Shown here: positions 1 to 6,551 of the stretch, in pieces
How the letters are laid out: every line of letters begins with the position of its first letter
How positions within the stretch are numbered: the stretch's first letter is position 1
NCBI GenBank assembly: GCA_947631075.1
Contig: CANRJU010000137.1
Span: 1-7,010, forward strand
From: an uncultured Lachnospiraceae bacterium
GTDB lineage: Bacteria > Bacillota > Clostridia > Lachnospirales > Lachnospiraceae
Length of the DNA: 7,010 nt
Direction: 5' to 3'
Notes under the pieces: model-generated
The model's database searches: none
Seen by the model: only the letters and a program-made list of their open reading frames with translations
Told to the model about the DNA's origin: nothing
Translations under genes and position numbers: made by a program

Positions 1-93
1 ATAACATTTAGGATGTGTTTTTGCATTTCTTATTTTAAACTACAGCTGTCCTTCAGAAAAATGGGGAAACTCAAATTTAAGTTGTATTGTTTA

Positions 94-121
94 TTTTCCG
101 GAATTGTGATATCATTATAAT
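94..121 (+). promoter_or_regulatory. Possible sigma-70 promoter of the MATE gene
   Basis: A perfect -10 hexamer, TATAAT, lies at 116-121. The best -35 at 16-17 nt spacing is poor (TTTTCC at 94-99 or ATTTTC one base earlier). A transcript would start near 128 and carry a leader of about 70 nt, in which CAAAA and TTTTG around 137-149 can form a small stem. The call rests mainly on the -10 box in an AT-rich stretch. I see no gene or clear further element in bases 1-93, which are AT-rich and may be the tail of an intergenic region. Confidence 0.4.
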
Positions 122-197
122 ATAGCGTCAAGGGGCAAAATCCTTTTGGCTCCGACATCATCATTACATGTGACAGATCAGAAAGAAGGTTCCAGGT

Positions 198-1547
198 ATG
201 AGCAAACGTGTAGACATGACAAATGGCACTCTGGGAGACAAAATTATAAAATACACGATACCGCTTGCCATCACAGGCATACTCCAGCAATTATTCAACG
301 CCGCCGATGTGGCCGTAGTAGGACGTTTTTCCGGAAAAGAAGCCATGGCGGCCGTGGGGGGCAACGCCCCGGTCATTGGCCTGCTCGTAAATCTGTTCGT
401 GGGAGTATCCCTCGGAAGCAATGTATTTCTCGCCAAATCCATCGGTCAGAAAAATAAGGCGCAAGTGTCCAAGGCGGTACATACCTCGGTAATCGTGGCA
501 GTCCTCGGCGGCATTTTCCTTACCATATTAGGAGAATTATTTGCCCCGAACGTAGTAGAAATGCTGGATGTGCCCCAGGAGGTATTTCCGCTTGCCGTGA
601 AATATTTAAGAATTTATCTGCTGGGCATGCCGGTCATTCTGCTCTACAATTTTGAATCCGCTATTTTCCGTAGCTGCGGGAACACCAAAATGCCGCTGAT
701 CGCCCTGATCATATCCGGCGTCTTAAATGTGATTCTCAATCTCTGCCTTGTCTTAGGGCTGGGCATGGACGTAGACGGCGTCGCGACTGCAACCGTAATC
801 GCAAACTTGGTCAGCTCCGCCATATTATTTATCTCGCTGCTCAGGACAGAGCTCGTGGTTAAAATTCAGTTTTCAAAGCTGCGCGTTCACACCGACGTCC
901 TGGTCCAGATTTTGAAAATAGGCATACCCGCAGGCGTCCAGGGCATGGTCTTTTCCTTCGCGAATATCATCATCCAGTCCGCGGTCAACAGCCTCGGCAC
1001 AACGGTTATGGCAGCTTCTTCCGCTGCCTACAACCTTGAAATATTTGCCTACTATATCATGAACTCCTTCGGCCAGGCCTGTACCACCTTCGTGGGCCAG
1101 AATTACGGCGCCGGGAAAAATGACCGGTGTAAGCGCGTGCTGAGCCTGTGCCTGCTGCAGAGCGCCCTCGGCACCTTTGTGATCTGCGCGCTGATACTCC
1201 TGTTCAGCTCGCAGCTGCTCCGGATTTTTAACACAGACCCGGACGTCATCCGCGCCGGACAGATCCGCCTGCAATATATTTTCTTTGCCTACATATTCAG
1301 CTTTGCCCAGGAAACCATGTCCGGTTACCTGCGCGGATTCGGCGTGTCCTTTATCCCGGCGGCGTGCTCCGTCATCGGCGTCTGCGGCGTGCGGCTGACG
1401 TGGATATTTACCGTATTTAGGATGACGCCGTCCTTCCAGACCATCATGCAGGTCTATCCCCTCAGCCTTTTTGTAACTGCCGTGGCTACTCTGGTCGTGA
1501 TGCTCATAATCAAGCCCTCGAAACGGTATGTGATTCATTCAGCTTGA
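198..1547 (+). CDS. MATE family multidrug/Na+-coupled efflux transporter
   Basis: This is a 449-residue integral membrane protein of the multidrug and toxic compound extrusion (MATE) family. Family members export cationic drugs, dyes or metabolites in exchange for Na+ or H+. The length matches the usual 440-460 residues, and the hydrophobic pattern fits about 12 membrane helices in two halves. The N-terminal half has the typical TIPLAITGILQQLFNAADV stretch (20-38), then VGRFSG and the cytoplasmic IGQKNK loop (82-87). The second half restarts at about 240 with IGIPAGVQGM, followed by GQNYGAGKNDRCKR (300-313), the counterpart of that loop. The start ATG follows AAGAAGG at 8-nt spacing. The gene ends with two in-frame TGA codons (1545-1550). 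It is convergent with the next gene. The substrate cannot be read from sequence. With a bile salt hydrolase nearby, bile-compound export is imaginable, but nothing here supports it directly. Confidence 0.95.
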   Translation: MSKRVDMTNGTLGDKIIKYTIPLAITGILQQLFNAADVAVVGRFSGKEAMAAVGGNAPVIGLLVNLFVGVSLGSNVFLAKSIGQKNKAQVSKAVHTSVIVAVLGGIFLTILGELFAPNVVEMLDVPQEVFPLAVKYLRIYLLGMPVILLYNFESAIFRSCGNTKMPLIALIISGVLNVILNLCLVLGLGMDVDGVATATVIANLVSSAILFISLLRTELVVKIQFSKLRVHTDVLVQILKIGIPAGVQGMVFSFANIIIQSAVNSLGTTVMAASSAAYNLEIFAYYIMNSFGQACTTFVGQNYGAGKNDRCKRVLSLCLLQSALGTFVICALILLFSSQLLRIFNTDPDVIRAGQIRLQYIFFAYIFSFAQETMSGYLRGFGVSFIPAACSVIGVCGVRLTWIFTVFRMTPSFQTIMQVYPLSLFVTAVATLVVMLIIKPSKRYVIHSA

Positions 1548-1582
1548 TGAAATTTTTGCAATATTTTTTCTGTCGAATTTCT

Positions 1583-1622
1583 AAAACCTACCGCCATATC
1601 TTTTGTTGCGGTTTTGTCATTC
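1583..1622 (+). terminator. Weak, possibly bidirectional terminator between convergent genes
   Basis: ACCGC (1590-1594) can pair with GCGGT (1608-1612) across a 13-nt loop, followed on the plus strand by TTTTGTCATT. An alternative outer pairing is AAAACC (1583-1588) with GGTTTT (1610-1615). The position between the convergent exporter (+) and regulator (-) fits a shared terminator, but the stem is short and the loop long. A second small dyad, ATTTTGT/ACAAAAT at 1652-1671, lies nearby without a clear U-tract. Confidence 0.35.
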
Positions 1623-1698
1623 ATTTATAAGCTCTTAATACTGGTGTACTCATTTTGTACCCACACAAAATCTTTATCACAAATATAATTCGTTCTAT

Positions 1699-3117
1699 CT
1701 ACACTTTGACATTCCATTTCCCATATCGTTTACCACCGATCCGCTCAACTTTCCCACTTTTCAAAAGCTCTCTAATCACGCTTTGAACTTTAGTTCTTGA
1801 AAGTTCAAGGTGTTTGGCTATTTCTAATTGCGTAACAGAAGGCTTTTCCCTCATAAGTTTCATAACCTGATTCTCAAAAGCTTTTTCTAAAGCATTTTTT
1901 GTGAGCTTTGGAGCTTTAGAAGCTGAGCTTTGAAAATCATTGGTATCCTGTTTTTCGTGCACAACATAGTTCATATTTGGCAAAGTTACTCTAAACTGCG
2001 ACATATCCGAATAAAAAATCGGTGCTTTTTTGTCAGTGTAATTTACCGCAAACTCACAGGAATCAATAATTTTTCCTATTCCACTTCCATTTCGTTCCAT
2101 ATAATCCAATCGGGCAAACACATCTGCAAGCACAGGATTTCTTCTTTTAGATGGAACTTGCTCCAGATTCAAGTTTTGAATCATTGTTCCATCAACCATA
2201 CCGCCGGGCGAATAAATCTCCATACGATCATCAAACATATCTACATGAACCTCACTTCCAAGCTCCAGATAATCCCTATGAATGAGTCCATTTACAAGTG
2301 CTTCAAAATATCCACGTTCCATATAATCTGGCATATTCTCTCTTGAATCCGGTAGTTTACGCCATGCCATACGCATATTTCTTCTGACAAATGCCACGCT
2401 CTCATTTAACAGAGAAATAAGACTGCCAGAATACTCCGCGCTGTCATAAGCTTCCCCTTTCCCATTAGACTTATTGATCCCATTCCAACGCACACAGAAC
2501 ACTCTGGAATGTTTGATAGGACATTCATCCGCCAAAAGTGCTCCCGCATTTGTTAATATCCCATTAGCATCCACAAGTTCAAATGATTCAAAATCCTTAT
2601 TTTCAAAACTTTTCCCTGTCACTTTTTTATAGCGCTCTCTCAGTTTTGTAAACGCATAATCTGTAATCTGGCAACCTGAACTTTGTGAATCATAAGTTTC
2701 ATTTGTACCACGCAAAACAAGTCTTCTCAATTCTGCCGCATTCGCTACTACACTTTCATTTCCTACTCGGATGTATGCTTCTGTCATTCCATCTCCAACA
2801 TAATAATATGGTGTATCTTTGCCAGCTATAACATCTACTATGATTAATTTCTTTTCGTCAATCATTTCAAAACGCAAATTAAATGCTGGTATTGGACTTA
2901 TTCTCTCTTTGATTTTCTGGCTGATAAATTCAGAATCACTCTTAATATTGATAACACCGACAATTTCATCGTTATCTGAAATACCAAATATCAAAGAGCC
3001 TCCAATTGTATTTGCAAACGCACTGACACTCTTACACCAATTCTTTATTTTTTTCTTTTCAACTGCTTGTTTTTTATCATATTCGGTAGTCTCTCCAATT
3101 AGTTTTTTAATATCCAT
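1699..3117 (-). CDS. AlbA_2-GHKL ATPase-winged helix DNA-binding regulator
   Basis: This 472-residue protein resembles the widespread putative regulators annotated as ATP-binding or Schlafen AlbA_2-domain proteins. Residues about 8-135 are an AlbA_2 domain, with ETTEYDKK, then W27, SAFANTIGGSLIFGISD (32-48) and IVGV. Residues about 265-355 match the RecG-C-terminal-like GHKL ATPase (HATPase_c_4) type: EALVNGLIHRDY (272-283) is the N box, MEIYSPGGM (299-307) is a nucleotide-binding loop, and GSGIGK (344-349) is a glycine-rich lid. The C-terminus (about 425-472) is a winged helix-turn-helix with VTQLEIAKHLELSRTKVQ. I infer a nucleotide-responsive DNA-binding protein; the target is unknown. Some AlbA_2/Schlafen-like proteins occur in mobile or defence contexts, but no defence partner is visible. 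The start ATG is preceded by AAAGGGGA at good spacing. The gene is clearly AT-richer than the exporter and the hydrolase, suggesting separate acquisition. Confidence 0.85.
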   Translation of the reverse strand: MDIKKLIGETTEYDKKQAVEKKKIKNWCKSVSAFANTIGGSLIFGISDNDEIVGVINIKSDSEFISQKIKERISPIPAFNLRFEMIDEKKLIIVDVIAGKDTPYYYVGDGMTEAYIRVGNESVVANAAELRRLVLRGTNETYDSQSSGCQITDYAFTKLRERYKKVTGKSFENKDFESFELVDANGILTNAGALLADECPIKHSRVFCVRWNGINKSNGKGEAYDSAEYSGSLISLLNESVAFVRRNMRMAWRKLPDSRENMPDYMERGYFEALVNGLIHRDYLELGSEVHVDMFDDRMEIYSPGGMVDGTMIQNLNLEQVPSKRRNPVLADVFARLDYMERNGSGIGKIIDSCEFAVNYTDKKAPIFYSDMSQFRVTLPNMNYVVHEKQDTNDFQSSASKAPKLTKNALEKAFENQVMKLMREKPSVTQLEIAKHLELSRTKVQSVIRELLKSGKVERIGGKRYGKWNVKV

Positions 3118-3356
3118 ATGTTAATCCCCTTTAACTCAACAGAAAATATAACAGCATCACAGTCTAATGAAGTTACCTATTCCAATTTTCAGACTAATTA
3201 GTTGCTTTCTCTTTGCATTTCGTCACATTTTTATATGCAATCCTCATTCCTCCACAATCCCCACAAACAAATCAATAAACGAGAAAATATGTATTCATTT
3301 TTAATTTTACCATAAAATGTTTCATTTGTCACTTAAATCCCTATTATGCAAAAAAA
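3118..3356. other. AT-rich intergenic region upstream of the AlbA_2 regulator
   Basis: This stretch has no convincing gene. It carries the Shine-Dalgarno and probable promoter of the regulator, a 10-bp perfect palindrome ACTAATTAGT at 3193-3202, and the U-tract side of the neighbouring terminator. The palindrome would lie in the leader downstream of the predicted start site and could be an operator, but 10-bp AT-rich palindromes also occur by chance. Confidence 0.5.
3230..3257 (-). promoter_or_regulatory. Possible promoter of the AlbA_2 regulator
   Basis: On the minus strand, TTGTGG (3252-3257) and TATAAA (3230-3235) are separated by 16 nt. The -10 matches consensus at 5 of 6 positions and the -35 only at TTG. 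A transcript would begin near 3223 and carry a leader of roughly 105 nt. Several other AT-rich hexamers compete, so this is tentative. Confidence 0.3.
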
Positions 3357-3390
3357 AGAACCCGACATCGCACGCGCGACATCAGGTTCT
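3350..3390 (-). terminator. Strong intrinsic terminator of the secreted-protein gene
   Basis: The arms 3357-3371 and 3376-3390 form a 15-bp stem around a 4-nt loop, followed on the minus strand by a run of seven U (3357-3351). The three positions that are not Watson-Crick pairs become G-U wobbles in minus-strand RNA, while in plus-strand RNA they are C-A or A-C mismatches. This shows that the hairpin serves the minus strand. It lies 30 bp after the stop codon of the secreted-protein gene and separates it from the regulator downstream. Confidence 0.9.
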
Positions 3391-3419
3391 CTTTTTATTA
3401 AAATGAACATGAACGGAAC

Positions 3420-4628
3420 TTATTTTGTTTTAAATTGAGCTTTTGCGGACCAATCCCCATAAACAACTTTTCCCTCAATATTTTTATAGGGACGCAGCTG
3501 TACATAATAATTTTTCTTCTTTGTCAGCTTTGTAATAGAGCATTCTGATTTGCTCTGTACTTTTATCTTTTTGGTTTTTACGCCCGACTTCATGGATTTC
3601 TTGCGGGACCACCGGATCTGATATCCGGAAGCGTCACCTACCGTGCTCCAGCGCAAATGTATGGTCTTACCCTTTACATATGAGTAAGAAGAAATATATC
3701 CCTGGCTCAGTTTTTTCTTGGCGACATAATTATCCTTATAGGTTGCGCCGCATATCTTACATTCATAAAGCGTATACCCTTTTTTCAAATAGGTCGGCGC
3801 TACATATGTACTGCTGTATTCATGGCTGCAGTTTGCCGCGTTCAGGGCTTCCCATGAAACTGTGTATTTTCCCGTATAATAGCTTTTTTCAAGTTTTATA
3901 TAGTAGGTACCTGCGCTCAAGGTATAATTATATACCTTGGTAACAGGCGAATCCTCTTTTCCATGAAAATAGGTTTCATCTGTGAGGCGCTGTGATAAAT
4001 CCGCATTGTAAAACTCATAACTTATTCTTTCCAAATATGCTGCCAATTTAACAGTATATCTTCCATCCTTCGGAACGTCCAGACGGTACCAGTCCACTTC
4101 TTCTGTTTCTGTCATAGCGCCTACCATCTCACGGCCAGCCGGAAGCTGCAACGGCGAATCATAGGAATCAGCTCCTTTGTTGTTCGTCCCAAATTCTTTA
4201 AAACTAGCTTGAATTTTATATCTTCCAGAGTACTGCTCATATTCCGGATAGTAGTTTGCCGCATGGACGTAATAAGTACCTGCGCTTAACACATACTCAT
4301 ATGTCTCTGTAGTGGGAGATGTTTCTGTCCCATGATACCAAGTCTCATCTGTAAATTTCTTCGAGATATCCTCATTATAAAACTCAAATGTCATCCTGTC
4401 CAAATAACACATCAGTTTAATGGTTAATTTGCCATCAAACGGGACTATAATCTTGTGCCAGTTATCCGTTTCTGTTTGTGTGACCCAGTAATCACCGTAC
4501 CACTCGCCATCTGTCTGAAGCTGCACCGCGCTTTCATAACCGGCCGCCTTTGCCTCTTTGCAGGGCATCCCCGTTACAAGTGACACTAACATGGACAAAG
4601 TCAATACAATAGTTAAAATTCTTTTCAT
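3420..4628 (-). CDS. Secreted two-module protein with C-x-H/C-x-x-C segment and fibronectin III domain
   Basis: This 402-residue protein is predicted to be exported. Residues 1-29 form a signal peptide (MKR, hydrophobic core ILTIVLTLSMLVSLV, likely cleavage near AKAA at 26-29). Two homologous modules follow, about 31-144 and 155-260. Each has an FYN-D-S---TDET--HG--SP-T block, then Y-Y-LSAGTYY and an aromatic strand ending in Y-G-Y; their shape recalls bacterial pre-peptidase C-terminal-like beta-sandwich domains. A short segment with C267-x-H269 and C290-x-x-C293 (ECKICG) resembles a metal-binding or disulfide knuckle common in secreted Lachnospiraceae proteins. The C-terminus (about 311-402) is fibronectin III-like, with YVKGKTIHLRW and SGYQIRWSRKKSM. 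No LPXTG signal, catalytic motif or transmembrane tail is seen, so a soluble or loosely cell-bound binding role is my inference. The start ATG follows AGAAAGGA at 7-8 nt. Confidence 0.85.
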   Translation of the reverse strand: MKRILTIVLTLSMLVSLVTGMPCKEAKAAGYESAVQLQTDGEWYGDYWVTQTETDNWHKIIVPFDGKLTIKLMCYLDRMTFEFYNEDISKKFTDETWYHGTETSPTTETYEYVLSAGTYYVHAANYYPEYEQYSGRYKIQASFKEFGTNNKGADSYDSPLQLPAGREMVGAMTETEEVDWYRLDVPKDGRYTVKLAAYLERISYEFYNADLSQRLTDETYFHGKEDSPVTKVYNYTLSAGTYYIKLEKSYYTGKYTVSWEALNAANCSHEYSSTYVAPTYLKKGYTLYECKICGATYKDNYVAKKKLSQGYISSYSYVKGKTIHLRWSTVGDASGYQIRWSRKKSMKSGVKTKKIKVQSKSECSITKLTKKKNYYVQLRPYKNIEGKVVYGDWSAKAQFKTK

Positions 4629-4654
4629 GTTTTTTTCCTTTCTTATTTAATGCA

Positions 4655-4680
4655 GTGTCAAAAAGTATACATTTTGACAC
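4655..4680. repeat. Dyad-symmetric site 1, possible recombinase or operator site
   Basis: The two 13-nt halves read toward the centre as GTGTCAAAAAGTA and GTGTCAAAATGTA, so 12 of 13 positions are symmetric. The central dinucleotide is AT. It lies in the 5' leader of the secreted-protein gene, just downstream of the predicted promoter. It matches site 2 at 21 of 26 positions in the same orientation. Serine resolvase sites of the Tn3/gamma-delta type also have TGTC-starting half-sites and an AT centre, so it is a candidate target of the adjacent recombinase. A transcription-factor operator is the main alternative. Confidence 0.55.
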
Positions 4681-4701
4681 CCTGTTTCTTACACACATAT
4701 C

Positions 4702-4730
4702 ATTTTACCATCTATTGTCGATAAAATCAA
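4702..4730 (-). promoter_or_regulatory. Probable sigma-70 promoter of the secreted-protein gene
   Basis: On the minus strand, TTGATT (4725-4730) and TAAAAT (4702-4707) are separated by 17 nt. A transcript would start near 4695, giving a leader of about 67 nt that contains dyad site 1. The promoter lies between dyad sites 1 and 2, so an event joining those sites would remove it. Confidence 0.5.
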
Positions 4731-4826
4731 TAATTTTTGTAAATCATGTAAAAAATCTTATTAAAAAAGCAGAGTTTCAGTGAACCGAGATGTTGTTATG
4801 TGAATGAATATGTATTTAATTCGCCT

Positions 4827-4852
4827 TTCTCAAATACTATACCTTTTGACAC
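4827..4852. repeat. Dyad-symmetric site 2, related to site 1
   Basis: The right half, read inward on the minus strand, is GTGTCAAAAGGTA, nearly the same as both halves of site 1. The left half, TTCTCAAATACTA, is more degenerate. The centre is again AT. The site begins 17 bp beyond the recombinase stop codon, and its centre is 172 bp from that of site 1. Degeneracy of one half is common in recombinase sites, but this copy could also be a weaker operator. Confidence 0.5.
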
Positions 4853-4869
4853 CTTCCCTCCAGCATCTC

Positions 4870-5469
4870 TTATTTTTCCTGCATTTCCCGGACCTTTCGG
4901 TAAAAGGTAGACTTGCTCATCCTGCACTTCTCCAGTACTTCTTCCAGGTTTATATTTCCTTGTTTCCAGGATTCTACAGTTCTCATAAAATTAGCGGGAA
5001 CTTTGATTTTCGGACGTCCAAACCGCACTCCTCTCTTTTTTGCCTCAATAATTCCCTGTTCCTGTCTTTTTCGTATATTTTCTCGCTCATTCTCTGCCAC
5101 AAAAGACAAAATCTGTAATACCAGATCGGCGATAAAGGTTCCCATCAGATCTTTTCCCCGCCGGGTATCCAGAAGCGGCATATCCAGCACGCAGATATCA
5201 ATCCCGATATCCTTGGTAAGTATACGCCACTGCTCTAATATCTCGGAATAATTACGCCCCAGACGGTCGATGCTCAGGATATAGAGCAGGTCTCCTTTTT
5301 GCAGCAGGGATACCAGTTTCATATAATTAGGACGATGAAAATCCTTTCCCGACTGCTTGTCCACATAGATCCATCCGTTCACAACTCCCGCTTTTTCAAG
5401 AGCGCTCATCTGACGGTCCTCGTTTTGCTCTGTGCTTGATACGCGCACATAACCATATGTTTTTCCCAT
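4870..5469 (-). CDS. Serine site-specific recombinase (resolvase/invertase family)
   Basis: This 199-residue small serine recombinase breaks and rejoins DNA at specific sites through a phosphoserine link. The catalytic domain (about 4-140) has GYVRVSS with R9 and nucleophile S11, SGKDFHRP (40-47), and the active-site DRLGRN block (68-73, with R69 and R72). It also has the MGTFIADLVLQILSFVAENE stretch leading into the long E helix. GVRFGRP (147-153) links to a C-terminal helix-turn-helix (about 174-192, ending SKSTFYRKV). The length and domain order are complete. I chose the ATG at 5469 over an in-frame TTG at 5487 because GGAGGGG sits 9 nt before this ATG and overlaps the TTG reading. Two dyad sites lie just downstream. 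A terminator-like hairpin lies just upstream, so expression is probably low. Whether it resolves, inverts or excises DNA cannot be read from the protein. Confidence 0.93.
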   Translation of the reverse strand: MGKTYGYVRVSSTEQNEDRQMSALEKAGVVNGWIYVDKQSGKDFHRPNYMKLVSLLQKGDLLYILSIDRLGRNYSEILEQWRILTKDIGIDICVLDMPLLDTRRGKDLMGTFIADLVLQILSFVAENERENIRKRQEQGIIEAKKRGVRFGRPKIKVPANFMRTVESWKQGNINLEEVLEKCRMSKSTFYRKVREMQEK

Positions 5470-5485
5470 TTTCACTATCCCCTCC

Positions 5486-5525
5486 AAAAATAAAAAATCC
5501 TACTGTATTTCTACAATAGGATTTT
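5486..5525 (-). terminator. Terminator of the bile salt hydrolase gene, immediately before the recombinase
   Basis: The arms 5494-5507 and 5512-5525 form a 14-bp stem with a 4-nt loop. The single non-Watson-Crick position is a G-U wobble in minus-strand RNA but a C-A mismatch on the plus strand. A U-rich run (TTTTATTTTT) follows on the minus strand and runs into the GGAGGGG Shine-Dalgarno of the recombinase, about 8 bp from the stem. Any recombinase transcript initiated upstream must cross this hairpin. Confidence 0.85.
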
Positions 5526-5576
5526 CTTTATACATATTTTTTATTTCTATATAATTAAAAATTTTGTTAAAACCCT

Positions 5577-6551
5577 CTAATTCTGCCTTAAAATATGCTG
5601 CCCTTCCACCAGCGGATAATTCGTCAGTCCGCTGCCATCCAGATTCTCATGGTGCATATCCACCGCCGTAATCTGGCTGTTCTCATAAGTGGTGTAATAA
5701 TAAATTCCCTTATCCGTATTGCAGCAGGAGCTGTAGATGGTGATCTCATACTGTCCCTCTCCCAGATGCACGCAGCCTCTCTGCTGAGCCACGGACCCCA
5801 AAATATGAAAGAACTGGCTAATGCTCTCGGATTCCGAATCCCCGGAGATGGCATTCATTTTTGTAAAAGCCACCTTTACAAAACGGGAAGCGGAGGAGAG
5901 ATCGCCCGGCAGCCCCAGAGCGCCCATGCCGCGGCTGTACGCCTCCATCGGAAGCTCTTTGCTGAAATGATTTTCCATTGGCTCCGTGGAGAGGCCCATA
6001 TAGTGGTTCAGATGGAACATCTGCATATCAAAGGGCGGGTTGTTGGTGAGGACGCCCACCGGATTTTCATAGACCTTCAGTCCCTCTTTTACGGATTCCA
6101 CCGTCAGAGAACCCTCTCTGTCCGAGATAATCCAGTGCAGCGGAGACGGAGGGAGCTCACTGCTGAACCCGATATTCACAAGATTCATGCGGGCCAAAAG
6201 GCGGCGCGCCTCATCCAGATCGGCGCACTGTCCCAGCACCCACGGGATAAATTCAAAAGAGGCCACGTTGTCTTTTCCTTCTTCTTCCTCCTTGTAATCC
6301 GCGTTGCCCGGAAAATTAAGTCCCGCCATAGCCAGACCCTTTTCGTTTACCGCGTCGTAATAGAGCGGGTAATCCTCTACCACGAACGCCATCCCGATCA
6401 TGGCGTAATGCTTTTCCATACTTCCGGCTTTTCGAAAATGAAACGGATAATTCCTCGGCGTTATCGTCACGGTCTCATGATAGGAATACTCATAATCCAG
6501 ACTGCGCCCAAAATAATAATCCTTTGTTTTGTAATTAACTGCTGTACACAT
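5577..6551 (-). CDS. bsh: Bile salt hydrolase (choloylglycine hydrolase, Ntn family)
   Basis: This 324-residue enzyme of the choloylglycine hydrolase/penicillin V acylase family cleaves the amide bond of glycine- or taurine-conjugated bile acids, releasing the amino acid and free bile acid. Relative to the Clostridium perfringens enzyme, the active-site residues are present: C2 (exposed after Met removal), R16, D19, N79 in GLNFP, N170 in LTNNP and R223 in SASRF. Asn rather than Tyr at position 79 favours bile salt hydrolase over penicillin V acylase. The loop before GLPGD (213-217) reads S206-R207-G208. There is no signal peptide, so it should be cytoplasmic. The ATG at 6551 is preceded by AAGGGGG at 10 nt and puts Cys at position 2. 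An in-frame GTG at 6584 would bury the nucleophile and is rejected. The gene lies 87 bp after the phosphopantetheinyl transferase with no strong terminator between, so co-transcription is possible. It ends at the hairpin 5494-5525. Confidence 0.95.
   Translation of the reverse strand: MCTAVNYKTKDYYFGRSLDYEYSYHETVTITPRNYPFHFRKAGSMEKHYAMIGMAFVVEDYPLYYDAVNEKGLAMAGLNFPGNADYKEEEEGKDNVASFEFIPWVLGQCADLDEARRLLARMNLVNIGFSSELPPSPLHWIISDREGSLTVESVKEGLKVYENPVGVLTNNPPFDMQMFHLNHYMGLSTEPMENHFSKELPMEAYSRGMGALGLPGDLSSASRFVKVAFTKMNAISGDSESESISQFFHILGSVAQQRGCVHLGEGQYEITIYSSCCNTDKGIYYYTTYENSQITAVDMHHENLDGSGLTNYPLVEGQHILRQN

Noticed and set aside
873..1538. Minus-strand 221-codon frame within the exporter gene
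   Set aside because: Its translation is rich in His, Asp, Gly and Ala with no domain, as expected from the antisense of GC-rich membrane-protein codons.
1700..1712. Half-site-like ATGTCAAAGTGTA (minus strand) at the end of the regulator gene
   Set aside because: It matches the recombinase half-site consensus well but lacks an inverted partner and encodes the last residues of the regulator, so chance is the simpler explanation.
3193..3250. Short minus-strand frame of 17 codons upstream of the regulator
   Set aside because: The GGAGG is only one base from the ATG, the peptide is unrecognised, and the stretch overlaps the predicted promoter.
4760..4800. Possible terminator of the recombinase before a run of six T on the minus strand
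   Set aside because: No stem longer than three or four pairs with a workable loop forms ahead of the T-run.
5218..5226. AAGTATAC match to the core of site 1 inside the recombinase gene
   Set aside because: Only the core bases agree; the flanking half-sites do not, and the match lies in conserved coding sequence.
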